Below, piece after piece: positions 31,302-42,100 of a stretch of DNA of 64,000 bases; the first letter of the stretch is position 1; every line of letters begins with the position of its first letter. The notes beneath the pieces were generated by a model. It had not been told where the DNA came from. It did not search any database and was given only the letters and a program-made list of their open reading frames with translations. Made by a program: the position numbers and the translations under genes. The DNA is from Hemerocallis citrina (taxonomy: Eukaryota > Streptophyta > Magnoliopsida > Asparagales > Asphodelaceae), in contig CM030366.1 in the NCBI GenBank assembly GCA_017893485.1, positions 200,007,173-200,071,172 of the forward strand, read 5' to 3'.

Positions 31302-33279
31302 ATAATAATACAATTTCTAAACAGAAAATATACTTGGACTTACTGGTTAGCCAGTGCAATACAGATCACTCTTTGAAAAAGATCTTGGGTTCGAAACTTG
31401 ATAGTCACATTCACTTTTGTTCTTTTTTTTATGAATTTTCGAAACTGAAACTTGATTTAAGAGTAGTTCGGCATATGAAATGGACAAAAAGTCCACATGG
31501 ACTAAACGGTTAGTGGGTTCGGGTTTTGGACGTTGGCTGTTGTTGCCGGCAGGTAGTGGGTTCGAAACCCCCCCCCCCCCCCCCCCCTCTTTTTTATTTT
31601 TCTTTGTTTATTTTCTTCATTTCAGTGAATTGGATTTTTTAAGGGAATTTTAATATGAAATGGAATAGAAAATATTAATAATATTTCTTGTATATTTTGA
31701 GATATAAAGAGAAATGAAATTTTGAGTATGGAACTTTGTAGTGAAGAAAAACAAAATATTATTTTGTGAAGTGATCTTTTAAAGAGATTACACTTGTATT
31801 TTGTTATTTCTTGTATATTTTGAGATATAAAGAGAAATGAAATTTTGAGTATGGAACTTTGTAGTGAAGAAAAACAAAATATTATTTTGTGAAGTGATCT
31901 TTTAAAGAGATTACACTTGTATTTTGTTTAAGAAATATTTTAAGTGAATTGAGACTTTGAAATAGCTTAGATTGATTATAAAATTTCATATAATGAAATT
32001 ATGTTCTTTAAAGAAATATTTTATTTTGCTTGTAAATATTATGAATGGACGAATAAGATCATGAATAGGGACAAGACTAAGCAAAAGATTGCCTTGTGGA
32101 TAAAATATTGATATTTTGTGAATAAGTTGAAAGATGAAAACATCTAAGTTTAAGACATGTTTATTGAAGGGTATGTGTACTCATGATTTCTTGTACATGA
32201 AAAAATTTTGATTTAGAGTTAGTGAGACCTCGGGTACCGGAATTATAAAATTGAAAAGAATTGAGTTATATTTTTGAGATATGGCCCTGGAGCTATCTCG
32301 GTGAATGTTGATTAAGCCCGGTAGGAGGTAATACTAATTCTAAGGCTTGGAAAATTATTCATGTCTTGAACTAAATAATTAGGCACATAAGTGAAAATAT
32401 AGTGAACCTGGGCAAACGTAAGTGGGTTGCTTCTATATAGTCGGTGGTGGATCTCCGTGGCTATAGACCCAGTCGGTGGTGGATCTTCATGATTGTGGTT
32501 GCTCCGTGGAAGACAGGCTTTTATTTTAAATTCGGGACTTAGCGTAGTTGGGCAGATAGTTTGCCATACTCCTATGTATATACGTATATCGGGCTAGAAG
32601 GACACTTGCAGGATGATTCGCACGATGAGGGATCTATTATAACAGTCGGCGGTGGATCTCCGTGGCTGGGATCCATATTCGTGGAATGATCTAAATCTTG
32701 CTTCATTATTGAGTAGTTGTCATGGTGAGAGATCGAGCCCTTTATTGTGGAGTACGTAGGTACTTGCCCTCGGACCTATATAGTATGGGATGCATAGAAT
32801 CCGAACAAGTATGCATTAGTGTCATCCTAGTATAGAAATGTGTGCATTAGGCATTAAGGCATGACATACACTTACATGTTTAGCGTAGTCACGATTTAAC
32901 ACTTTATTGTTCATTCAACTCTTGTGATTTGTTAAAGTAATGAAATCGTTATATGTATGGCATAGAGAGGATAGCCGAGTATAATATTTTCGTCAGTTGT
33001 AAGTGACTGACGTGCCCATAGCTTAATATGCAGGTAATGGACTATTCATGAAGGAACAAAGATATTATGATGCAATCGATGACATTTTGATAAAGTTGTA
33101 TAAGTTACATTTTGTTTTCAATGTTGTAATCTTTTTATTCTTCCGCTGTGTAACCAAAAGTGTAATGAACTCTGATGTTGTTGAAAAAGTTTTAATTTCC
33201 TTATAAAACTGTACGAAGTGAAGTAAAGATCGTGTAAAATCTCGAATTCGGTCTTATTTGAAATTTGGGGCATTACAGA

Positions 33280-33291
33280 TGGTATCAGTGC
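33280..33291 (+). promoter_or_regulatory. Primer-binding site of family A, left copy
   Basis: TGGTATCAGTGC lies two bases inside the left LTR. It matches the Met-type site TGGTATCAGAGC except for one base; the inverted copy at 35542-35553 keeps the canonical form. Confidence 0.85.
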
Positions 33292-33444
33292 AAGCTTCAC
33301 AGTAGTACAAATTTATAAGGAACGACACCCTAGAGTGGACACTAGAGTGTGAGTTTCAACTTATAGAGATTTAAACTTATGTTTGTGTTGCTCTATGAGA
33401 TGACATTTTTCTCCACCTTTTTCCTATAAGATGGCCAATCAGCA

Positions 33445-34854
33445 TGTAACGCCCCGCCCCAATACTCAGACATTTTTTATATTTTTAGAAGACAAATTAG
33501 ATACTATGTAGTACAACTGCCCACCACAGGCTGCCCCTCAAAAGGTGATTAACCAATTAGGTGACTCTTGATCATAGGCAATTATATTTATACTCAAACT
33601 ATTTTTGTATATTTTCCATGTGGGACAATATTATTCCAAATCCCCTTCATAATTACCATGTACCTCATGTACACTTCATATTTCAATCCATATTTCAATA
33701 TTACATACCATACAATTCCAAACCGGGCCCACACCAAATCTCAACAACAACCATATTCTTTAACAAATCCAATAACCACACAGCATACCAATCCTGTATG
33801 TTGTTCTTTCTTCCAAATCGGTAGGGTCCCATTCAATCAAATCGGATTCTAATGAATCTTTTTTTTTTCAAACCAAATCATTTTTTCACAACCCAATATC
33901 ATATACAGCCACATCTTCACAAACAATTTATCAAACCAACCATTTTATTATATATATATATATTTATTTATTTATACCATTCACAAATTACGGGGTATTA
34001 CATACACCCCACCTTAGAAATCAGCATCCTCGCTGAGTACGAGACACACATCTAGTGTAGGATCCGCCTTTCTAGCCGATGTAGCGTCGTCCTCGATTCC
34101 GGAGATCAATCACTCTCAACACCGCAGATCGGATACCCGGCAATCAATCACTCTCAACACCGCAGATCCTACCTGATTCCAGAGATCAGTGACTCTCAAT
34201 ACCGCAGAATATATCCGACCCCGGAGATAAATGACTCTTAGCACCGTGGATCATACTGAGCCCCTCTTCTACACCCAGTGTCGAAAGTCAGCTCTGATAC
34301 CATTTGTAACGCCCCGCCCCAATACTCAGTCAATTTTTATATTTTTAGAAGACAAATTAGATACTATGTAGTATAACTGCCCACCACAGGCTGCCTCTCA
34401 AAAGGTGGTTAACCAATTTGGTGACTCTTGATCATAGGCAATTATATTTATATTCACACTATTTTTGTATATTTCCCATGTGGGACTATATTATTCCAAA
34501 TCCCCTTCATAATTACCGTGTACCTCTTGTACACTTCATATTTCAATCCATATTTCAATATTACATACCATACAATTCCAAACCAGGCCCACACCAAATC
34601 TCAACAACAACCATATTCTTTAACAAATCTAATAACCACACAGCATACCAATCCCGTATGCTGCTCTTTCTTCCAAACCGGTGGGGCCCCATTCAATCAA
34701 ACCGGATTCTAATGAATCTTTTTTTTTCAAACCAAATCATTTTTTCACAACCCAATATCATATACAGCCACATCTTCACAAACAATTTATCAAACCAACC
34801 ATTTTATTATATATATATATTTATTTATACTATTCACAAATTACGGGGTATTCA
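33445..34854 (-). mobile_element. TRIM-like element 1 inserted in gag
   Basis: It has two LTRs (33445-34002, 558 bp; 34305-34854, 550 bp) starting TGTAACGCCCCGCCCC and ending GGGTATTACA/GGGTATTCA, and a 302-bp internal region with no coding sequence. The minus-strand primer-binding site TGGTATCAGAGC is at 34302-34291, and a purine-rich tract lies next to the other LTR (34003-34020 reversed). The target duplication is CAGCA/AAGCA (33440-33444, 34855-34859), with one mismatch. A miniature non-autonomous LTR element; the LTRs are longer than in classical TRIMs. Confidence 0.88.
34291..34302 (-). promoter_or_regulatory. Primer-binding site of TRIM-like element 1
   Basis: The minus strand reads TGGTATCAGAGC two bases from the LTR end at 34305. 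It shows that the element is oriented on the minus strand. Confidence 0.88.
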
Positions 34855-35085
34855 AAGCATGATCACCAGAATGAGGTACCTTGGTTTGTCCACTTCAAGG
34901 ATGAAGAGGAAGAACCAATGGAAGAAGAAGAAAAGGACCCAGAAGAAGAACCAGAGGAGGAGGAAGAAGAAGAACCATTTGAAAGAGAAGAAGAATTTCC
35001 CGAGTCCAGAGAGATTACTCCACCTCTGCCTGAACTTCCCGAAGACTCCCCGAACAAAGGACTCGTTCCAGATACCCGGATGCAC

Positions 35086-35430
35086 TCCTTGTCTTGTGCC
35101 TGCTGTAACTCCAAGTGGTTAACTCTCTACTTTTGAGCGTCTAATTCCTGTCGAAGAGAAGTAATAATGTCATTTGGGTTATCTGGAACAAGTCCTTCTG
35201 GAAAGTCTTCAGGAAGATCAGGTGGAGGTGGAGTAATCTCCCTGAACTCAGGAATTTCTTCTTCTATCTCGAATGGTTCTTCTTCCTCCTCCTCTGGTTC
35301 TTCTTCTGGGTCCACTTCTTCTTCTTCCATTGGTTCTTCCTCCTCATCCTCGGGGTGGACAAACCAAGGCGCCTCGTTCTGGTGATCAGGTTGATTGGCC
35401 ATCTTATAGGGAAAAGGAGGAGAAAATTTC
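35086..35430 (-). pseudogene. Inverted second copy of family A gag N-terminus
   Basis: Reading leftwards from about 35403, the frame encodes M-A-N-Q-P-D-H-Q-N-E-A-P-W-F-V-H, a Glu-rich run, E-I-T-P-P-P-P and N-D-I-I-T-S-L-R-Q-E-L-D. It then stops at 35127, with homology continuing to about 35086. Together with 34855-35085 it makes a palindrome with arms of about 220 bp. Its length to the family's capsid domain is not reached, so only the N-terminal part is present. Confidence 0.8.
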
Positions 35431-35541
35431 ATCTTATAGAGCAACACAAACATGAGTTTAAATCTCTATAAGTTGAAACTCACATGCTAGTGTCCACTCT
35501 AGGGTGTTGTTCCTTATAAATTTATACTACTTGTGAAGCAT

Positions 35542-35553
35542 GCTCTGATACCA
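35542..35553 (-). promoter_or_regulatory. Primer-binding site of the inverted family A copy
   Basis: Minus strand TGGTATCAGAGC two bases inside the inverted LTR. This confirms that 35086-37994 is the 5' end of a second family A element in reverse orientation. Confidence 0.88.
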
Positions 35554-35555
35554 TC

Positions 35556-37994
35556 TGTAACGCCCCGAATTCCAAATAAGAATGAATTCGAGATTCCACA
35601 TGATCTTTACTTCACTTCGTACAATTTTACAAGAAAAATTTTAAACTTTTTCAATAGTACATCAGAGTTACAGTACACTTTGTTTACACAACGGAAGAAT
35701 AAAAGATTACAATGAGATAAATACAACATCTTTAAACAAAACAGTATCAACATATCCACTTTATTGCTTCATGAACTTCCATTACCTGCATGTAAGATTG
35801 TGGGTACGTCAGTTGATTGCAACTGACGAAACGTTATACACGGATATCCTCTCTATGCCAAAGACAGTATAATGATCACCAAACTTTAACAAAATACAAA
35901 CTTGATTGAAATAAAGTGTAGAAATGTGACTACTCTAAACATGTAAGTGTATGCCATGCCTTAATGCCTAATGCAGTTATCTTTATTCTAGGATAACACT
36001 AATGCACACTTATTCAGATTTTATGCATCTCATACTACATAGATCCGATGGCAAGCGCCTACGTACTCCACAATAAAAGGGTTCGATCCCTCGCCATGAC
36101 AACTACCCAGTAATATGACAAAGTTGAGATGTTCCATGAGTACGGATCCCAGCCCCGGAGAATCGCCGCAGCCAATCCCCCGCCCGATTGTTATACAGAC
36201 TCCTCGTCGTGCGAACCTCCCGCCCAATGTGACTACTCTATCTCAGAAGGTCTCTTTTACTTCTTAGATATACCTAAAACTCTTTGAAACTATCTTAATA
36301 AATTCCCCATTTCATTTTATAACACCAGGATTTTCTTTTCCAATTTTTCAAATGCATTAGGACTCCCAAATGTATTAAAACCCTCAGCAAAAAAAATATT
36401 TGCTAACCCTAGGTTTCGAACCTGAGCCAACAAAGCCAGCGCCCAAGTCAGAGCGCATCAACCAGTAAGTCCATTTGGACTTATTGTTCAAAGGCTTTAG
36501 CGAGAGTCTCTAATGTTCATTCTAGGTTTTTGGGTGAATTTTAAAACAACAAAAAAAAAGTTATATACTTGGCCCAACGGGTTTCGAAACCCAGGACCAC
36601 AGAGAAGGTCGACGCAACCTCCGACCACTAGGCCAAGTGCGCCAGCTGACACAGAGTTTATTCCTTTGCTTTTTCTCAAAACTTTCTGGTATCTCTTTTC
36701 TTTCATAGAAACTCGATTTCTCTTATTTGTTCTAATATTTTGTTAGACCTGAATTTCATTCATACAATTTCGAGTTTACTGTTCAACAGTAACTTATAGA
36801 TCTATAAATCTTATTTTAAAGAATAAAACAACCTTCAAAATCGTTTCCTTTTATTTGAAAACACAAATTTGCATTTATACTTTTTAATTAGAGATAGCAT
36901 ATTATATTTTCTATAAACACTCAAATGAGTTTCATAACATCAAATCTTCTTTACAATAATTTATTTACTTATCAATTGTTCACATAGAATTTTCTACATT
37001 CATGTATACTAATGTATGACAAATAATCAATCAATTCTTTTTCTCATTAACCCTTAATATGATGTGATTTAATTTATTAATCATACATGGATTACTATCA
37101 TTCACATCTCATACCATAGCATGGATCACATGAGAAATTCCATATTACTCATTATTTATTACTTAGCATGCATTATTCTACAGTTAGAAAGTACAGGAAC
37201 ACCCACCTTTTTGAAGCTTGACTAATGAAAGAAAAGAACACCACTTCTAGCTCCAAGGCAACTCCTAGCTCCTAGCAAGGCTTCTCCTCCTAGCAATGGC
37301 TTCTTCTCCTAGCAAGAATTTCCTCCAAGCAATGGAACTCTTTTACTCTCTTTCTTTTCTTTCCTTCTCTTATTTTGTTATTGTTTTTGGTGCAAAGAAG
37401 AATGAGAAATGGAAGTTCTATTTATAGGGTTTTGTGAGGGTCTAAAGTGCAAAAAATCTCACCCTAATAACTCTTTCTTTTAATCCATACAACCCTCCAT
37501 TTTTCTAACTCGTAAAACCTCCATCTCTTCACCTTTCCACCCTTTCAAAAACTTAACTCCCGTAACTCCAAACCTTTCCCCTTCCCCCACTCACCAAATC
37601 CGGCCTATACTAGGGTGTAATCCGGTCACTATTGTGTGCATGCACACATGCACAATGCAAATATGTACATACAAATTAAATACAATCCTATAATTTTAAA
37701 TGTATACTAAAAGTTGTAACTTGTCATGTATTAGTCCAAGCTCAACTTAATTTATGTTTTTATTAGTGGGCTAGCTTCATGGGCTCATTTCTAATTAATT
37801 AATTTAATTATCTAGTGGGCTCTCCTCCTAATGGGCTAGATTTTAGTCTATAGGTCCATAGATCAAAAGAAGGCTAATTAAAACTTATGCATGCTAAATG
37901 AGAGTAAAAATGAGAATAAAAAATTGCACGTGCATCATACGTGTAAAAATAAAAATGCATTTTTAATTTGAAAATAAATTGTGGGAGTGTTACA
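35556..37994 (-). repeat. Inverted family A LTR, 2439 bp
   Basis: The plus strand runs from TGTAACGCCCCG (35556) to GGGAGTGTTACA (37994), the reverse complement of the family A LTR ends. The reversed TATA box lies at 37419-37426 and the splice-like sites are kept (CACCCACCTTTTT near 37200 and ATTACCTGCATG near 35786). The tRNA-like modules are reversed at 36466-36412 and 36635-36581. It is shorter than the left LTR and clearly diverged from it. It abuts integrase codons directly at 37995. Confidence 0.88.
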
Positions 37995-38951
37995 CGACTC
38001 ACCAAATCGGCTCACTTTTTAATAATGAAGAAGCTGGCAGAAATGTATGTTGGTGAGATTGTGAAGCTTCATGGAGTTCCACTGTCAATAGTATCCCACT
38101 GAGATGCACATTTCACTTCGCATTTCTGGAGAAGTCTTCAAGCAGCTTTGGGGACGAAGACTGATTTCAGTACCGCCTTTCATCCTCAAACTGATGGGCA
38201 GACTAAGAGAGTCAACAGGGTGCTGGAAGATATGTTGAGATGTTGTGTGTTGGATTTCAGTGGCAGCTGAGAGAGACATTTAGCTCTTGTGGAATTTGCA
38301 TACAACAACAGTTTCCAAGCAAGCTTTGGGATGGCACCGAATGAAGCTCTATATGGAAAGAAATACAAGACACCGGTCTGTCGGTATGAAGTGAGAGAGC
38401 GGCAGCTGTATGGGCCAGAGATTGTGCAGCAGACTTCAGAAAAGATCGAGCTGATCAGGAAGAGGTTGGTCGATGCACAGAGTAGGCAGAAAGGTTACGT
38501 CGACAACTGGAGGAAAGACCTGAAGTTTGATGAAGGTGACTATGTCTTTGTGAAGGTGTCTCCGACTAAAGGGATGATTCGGTTCGGAATAGGAGGAAAA
38601 TTAGCTCCGAGATACATTGGACCCTACAAGATATTGAAGAGAATTGAAAATACAGCTTATTGGTTAGAACTACCGGAGGAGTTGGCCCAAGTACACAATG
38701 TCTTTCATGTGTCCATGCTACGAGGTTATGTCCCAGATCCGAGCCATCATTTGCCAGAAGTACCTGAAGGTTTGCAACTGGATTTGAGCTATGCTGAGCA
38801 TCCTATTAAGATCATGGATCGTCGAGAAAAGGTCTTGAGAAACAAGACGATACCTATGGTCAAAGTCATTTGGAGGAACCAGTTTGTTGATGAGGCCACT
38901 TGGAAATCGGAGGAAAAGATGATGAAAGATCATCCTGAACTCTTCCACTAA
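37995..38951 (+). pseudogene. Family A chromovirus integrase, C-terminal part
   Basis: Coding enters mid-integrase at R-L-T-K-S-A-H-F-L. The core follows with H-G-V-P-x-x-I-V-S, a TGA in place of the expected CGA codon (38100-38102), then F-H-P-Q-T-D-G-Q-T near 38180. A second TGA replaces a tryptophan codon near 38268. From 38289 to 38951 the frame is open: F-A-Y-N-N-S, G-x-x-P-x-x-A-L-Y-G, the GPF/GPY-type G-P-Y-K-I-L, V-H-N-V-F-H-V-S-M-L-R and a chromodomain-like end W-R-N-Q-x-V-D-E-A-T-W. The third core residue region (E of the D,D,E triad) is covered. Everything before the core is missing. Confidence 0.88.
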
Positions 38952-39029
38952 AATCTTTGTAAACTTTTTTCTTTTCTTTCTTTGTTTTTTTTCTCGCTCC
39001 TAAGTGTAGTTCCGGGGACAAAACTATTC

Positions 39030-39043
39030 TAAGAAGGGAGTGT
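39030..39043 (+). promoter_or_regulatory. Polypurine tract of family A
   Basis: AAGAAGGGAGTGT directly precedes the right LTR start TGTAACACCCC at 39044, as expected for plus-strand priming. Confidence 0.75.
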
Positions 39044-39196
39044 TGTAACACCCCATAATTTATTTTAAATTTAAAAAAATGCATTTTTTATTTTTGCACG
39101 TATGATGCACGTGCAAATTTTTATTCTCATTTTATCACTCTCATTATCTATTTTTAGCATGCATAAATTTTATTTAGCCTTTTTAGTTAATCCATG

Positions 39197-42100
39197 TGTA
39201 ACACCTCGGATTTTAAAATACCGGAAATTTTTCGTTTTTATATTTTGTAGGGGTGAGAATTATTTTTCAGTGATATCTTATTTTATTTATTTTCAATATT
39301 GATATTGGTACGGATATTTGTGGTAGATTGGTATGATTGATATATTGGGGTCGTGAGTTCAGATTTTAGGTGAATAAATATTGTTCATTTTATTTTATAA
39401 TTTTGGGGGATTATTATCAGTTAATTTTAGTGTATTTGGTATTGTTTGTATTATTATAGAAAAGAGTTGGGGTTTATTTGTCATATATTGGATGGGGAGG
39501 GCTTATATGTAATTATACTTTACTATTATTATTAAAGTATATTATATTTTCAAATAACCCCCTCCCCCATTTCTTTTCTTCTTTCTTTCTTTCTTCTCCC
39601 TTCCCGTTCATTCCACCCGACCGAAACAAAAAAAAAAAAACCCATTTTTCGGCCTCTCTCTCTCCCTCCTCAAATCCACCCAATCACTTTATGATTCTCG
39701 AATTAATTTGGGGAGATGACTAAGTGAAGGATGTTCTACCTAGTGGTGGAGTCAATTTGGAGAAACAACTACGAAAAGGTATATCCCTTTTTATTTTATT
39801 GTATAAAATTAAGTGTGATTAGTTTTATTGAGTAGGATTATTATGGTAGAGAGATTTAGAGATGTTGGAAGTGGTAGATTTGAGGAATTAGTAGATTATT
39901 AGGGAAATTGTAAGTTGTTGATAAATTAGGGTTTTGGGTTTGTAAAATAGAGCTATATATATGAGGATTATCTCTTGTATGGTGGTAAAAATTTTAGTGA
40001 GCCATTAGAATAAAATGGGGAGTGGTGATTTTGGCATAAACTCGAACTATAGGGTTTGTGAAATCGGGTAGAAAACTCGATCCAAATAATCATAGAAAAT
40101 GCATATGAGGGTGTAGAGTGTTATGAAAGTATTAATATGAATTTAGAATGATTTTTATAGACTTCCAGCTCAATTAAATTGAGTGGAATGGATTATAGGT
40201 GAAAAGTGCACGCCGGGTGTTCGGTGAAATGCCCGCGCGATATAGAGGTGAGAATTTGATGAATTCGGAGATGTAGATGGGTCTCATTATTGTTGTTAAC
40301 CCTGATTTGAGATATTAGGATAAAGGGATTGAAGAAATTAGGAAATAAGAAATTTTCCTATTAGAAAGCCTCCGATCAATATGTGAGTTCTTGCATCGGG
40401 GTTCGAATTTGAAATCCGTCGTTGTAGCTCGCCTACATATGTCAATTGTGATGCGTGGGTGAAGAAGGATTCAAATTTGGAGATCCGTAGGTCGAGTTTT
40501 GAGTTTCATGCTAATCGATCCTATAATTTCCTATTTAGGTGGAAAAAGTCGAACTTCGACTGGCTACAGGACGGACGTGGGACATCGTTTGCTCGATCCG
40601 TCAAGTGAGTATGTTTTATTTATAAATATTTTATATTGTGGCCGAATTTCGTGGCTTTGTGATGTATTTTGTAGAAGTTATATTAAAAACTGATTTTGAA
40701 TGAAAATACGGATTTTTAAGGGTCCGAAACTGAGTTTTTGTGATATTTGAGGAAATTAACTATTTTAAGTATACAAAACCTATATTATGGGTTAATGTGA
40801 TGTGTTGAAGTATAAAAATTAAATATATTAAATCGTTTATGCATATTTTTACCCCGTGCGTGTTTTTGTGCATGTTTTTGGGGTATATAGGCCGATATAG
40901 ATAATTGGGTATATGCGGAGCCTTGTGTATGGGCTAGCATGCTATGAATGGATGTTACAAGATGTAATTAGACGAAATTGGTGATTGTGATCATGTTTTG
41001 AAAATCCGTGTAATTATAGTGCACGTTTTGTGCATGTTTTGGGGCATATAAGCCCTTATAGGTGATTTTACTTATATGAAACATGATGTATGAGCTAGTA
41101 TGCTATAATTAGATATTATGAGATTTAATTAGAGGAAATAAATGATTTTGACCCCTTTTCTTGGAAACCCGCATGTGTGGTGTATGGTTGTGATATATAT
41201 ATCATGATATTAACTTGTGATGTGATAATTGATGAAATTAGTAAGTGGTTATATGTTTACATTATAATTATGTTCGAAGTGAATTAATGGATAATAATTG
41301 ATATTATAATGTGATGAAGTATACATTTGATACTTTTACGATATGGAATAACATAATGTAGTTCTTTTATTACTATTATAATCTTGGCGCATTAATAATA
41401 TGCATTGATATGATACGATGGTTTTATATATTGAATGACAGAATGTATGCATAATGTGGTATAATGATGTGATGATTAATATTGTGGACACTGGATATGC
41501 ATTAAATGGTAAGATAAAAGATAAGATGGTACGTATTAATAAAATGTGTTATTAATTCACGTGATTAAAGTCAAGGTTGTGGCAATTATTGAATTCATAA
41601 GTGAAATACTTGTGTTGATAAAGTAAGCTGAAAAGATGAAATGATTAATGCTAATAACAGATGATTTTGTTGACCAGTACCTACAGCAATCCTGGGGGTT
41701 TGGGCTAGACCTCCTAATACCCAAGGACCGGCTTGGGGTGCGGTGTTTTTCCCTCCTGGCTTCGGCTGGAGGAAGTACCCAGTATATCTGGGGTGCGGTG
41801 TTTTTCGCCCAAGCTATCGACTTGAGGCCCGGTTTTCCTCGATGACAGCTGTCGCGAGGAAGTACCCAGTTTACCTGGGGTGCGGTGTTTTTCCTCCTGG
41901 CTATCGGCTGGGAGGAAGTACCCAGTTTACCTGGGGTGCGGTGTTTTTCCCTCCTGGCTTCGGCTGGGAGGAAGTACCCAGTTTATCTGGGGTGCGGTGT
42001 TCCCTCGCTAGCACAGGCTGGGAGGAAGACGTAGCCTCGGACGTGTAAGACTCTATGTGAGCATCGGTCCGCGTGTTTTACTGGGTTGTCGGCTTTCAGT

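Larger units (their letters stand above)
17512..33277 (+). mobile_element. Family A chromovirus left LTR, split by two insertions
   Basis: The LTR begins TGTAACACCCC at 17512 and ends GGGGCATTACA at 33277, directly before a Met-type primer-binding site. The LTR itself is 17512-19007 plus 31307-33277, about 3.47 kb. The middle (19008-31301) is two later elements inserted at an ATAAT site. The uninterrupted junction GTATAATAATACAATTTC is seen in the right LTR near 45471. A TATA box is at 18085-18092. Two tRNA-like modules lie at 31344-31398 and 31498-31568, a 20-nt C run at 31568-31587, and a direct duplication of about 120 bp at 31685-31925. Confidence 0.88.
33432..35085 (+). pseudogene. Family A gag N-terminus, split by a TRIM element
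   Basis: An ATG at 33432 (M-A-N-Q-...) starts gag. After four codons a TRIM-like element is inserted (33445-34854). Gag resumes at 34855 with H-D-H-Q-N-E-V-P-W-F-V-H and a strongly acidic run of Glu (about 34900-34985), then R-E-I-T-P-P. The inverted copy at 35424-35127 shows the same N-terminus uninterrupted. The frame is lost near 35080, where the sequence turns into the inverted copy. Such acidic gag N-termini vary widely; family membership is inferred from the flanking LTRs. Confidence 0.75.

Noticed and set aside
35273..35455. Ser- or Glu-rich frames at 34852-35455 as separate genes
   Set aside because: They are the two arms of the inverted gag N-terminus and their antisense readings.
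36581..36650. A genuine tRNA gene on the minus strand
   Set aside because: A- and B-box words are present but I cannot fold a cloverleaf with acceptor stem and anticodon arm, and the sequence sits in an LTR; described as tRNA-like only.
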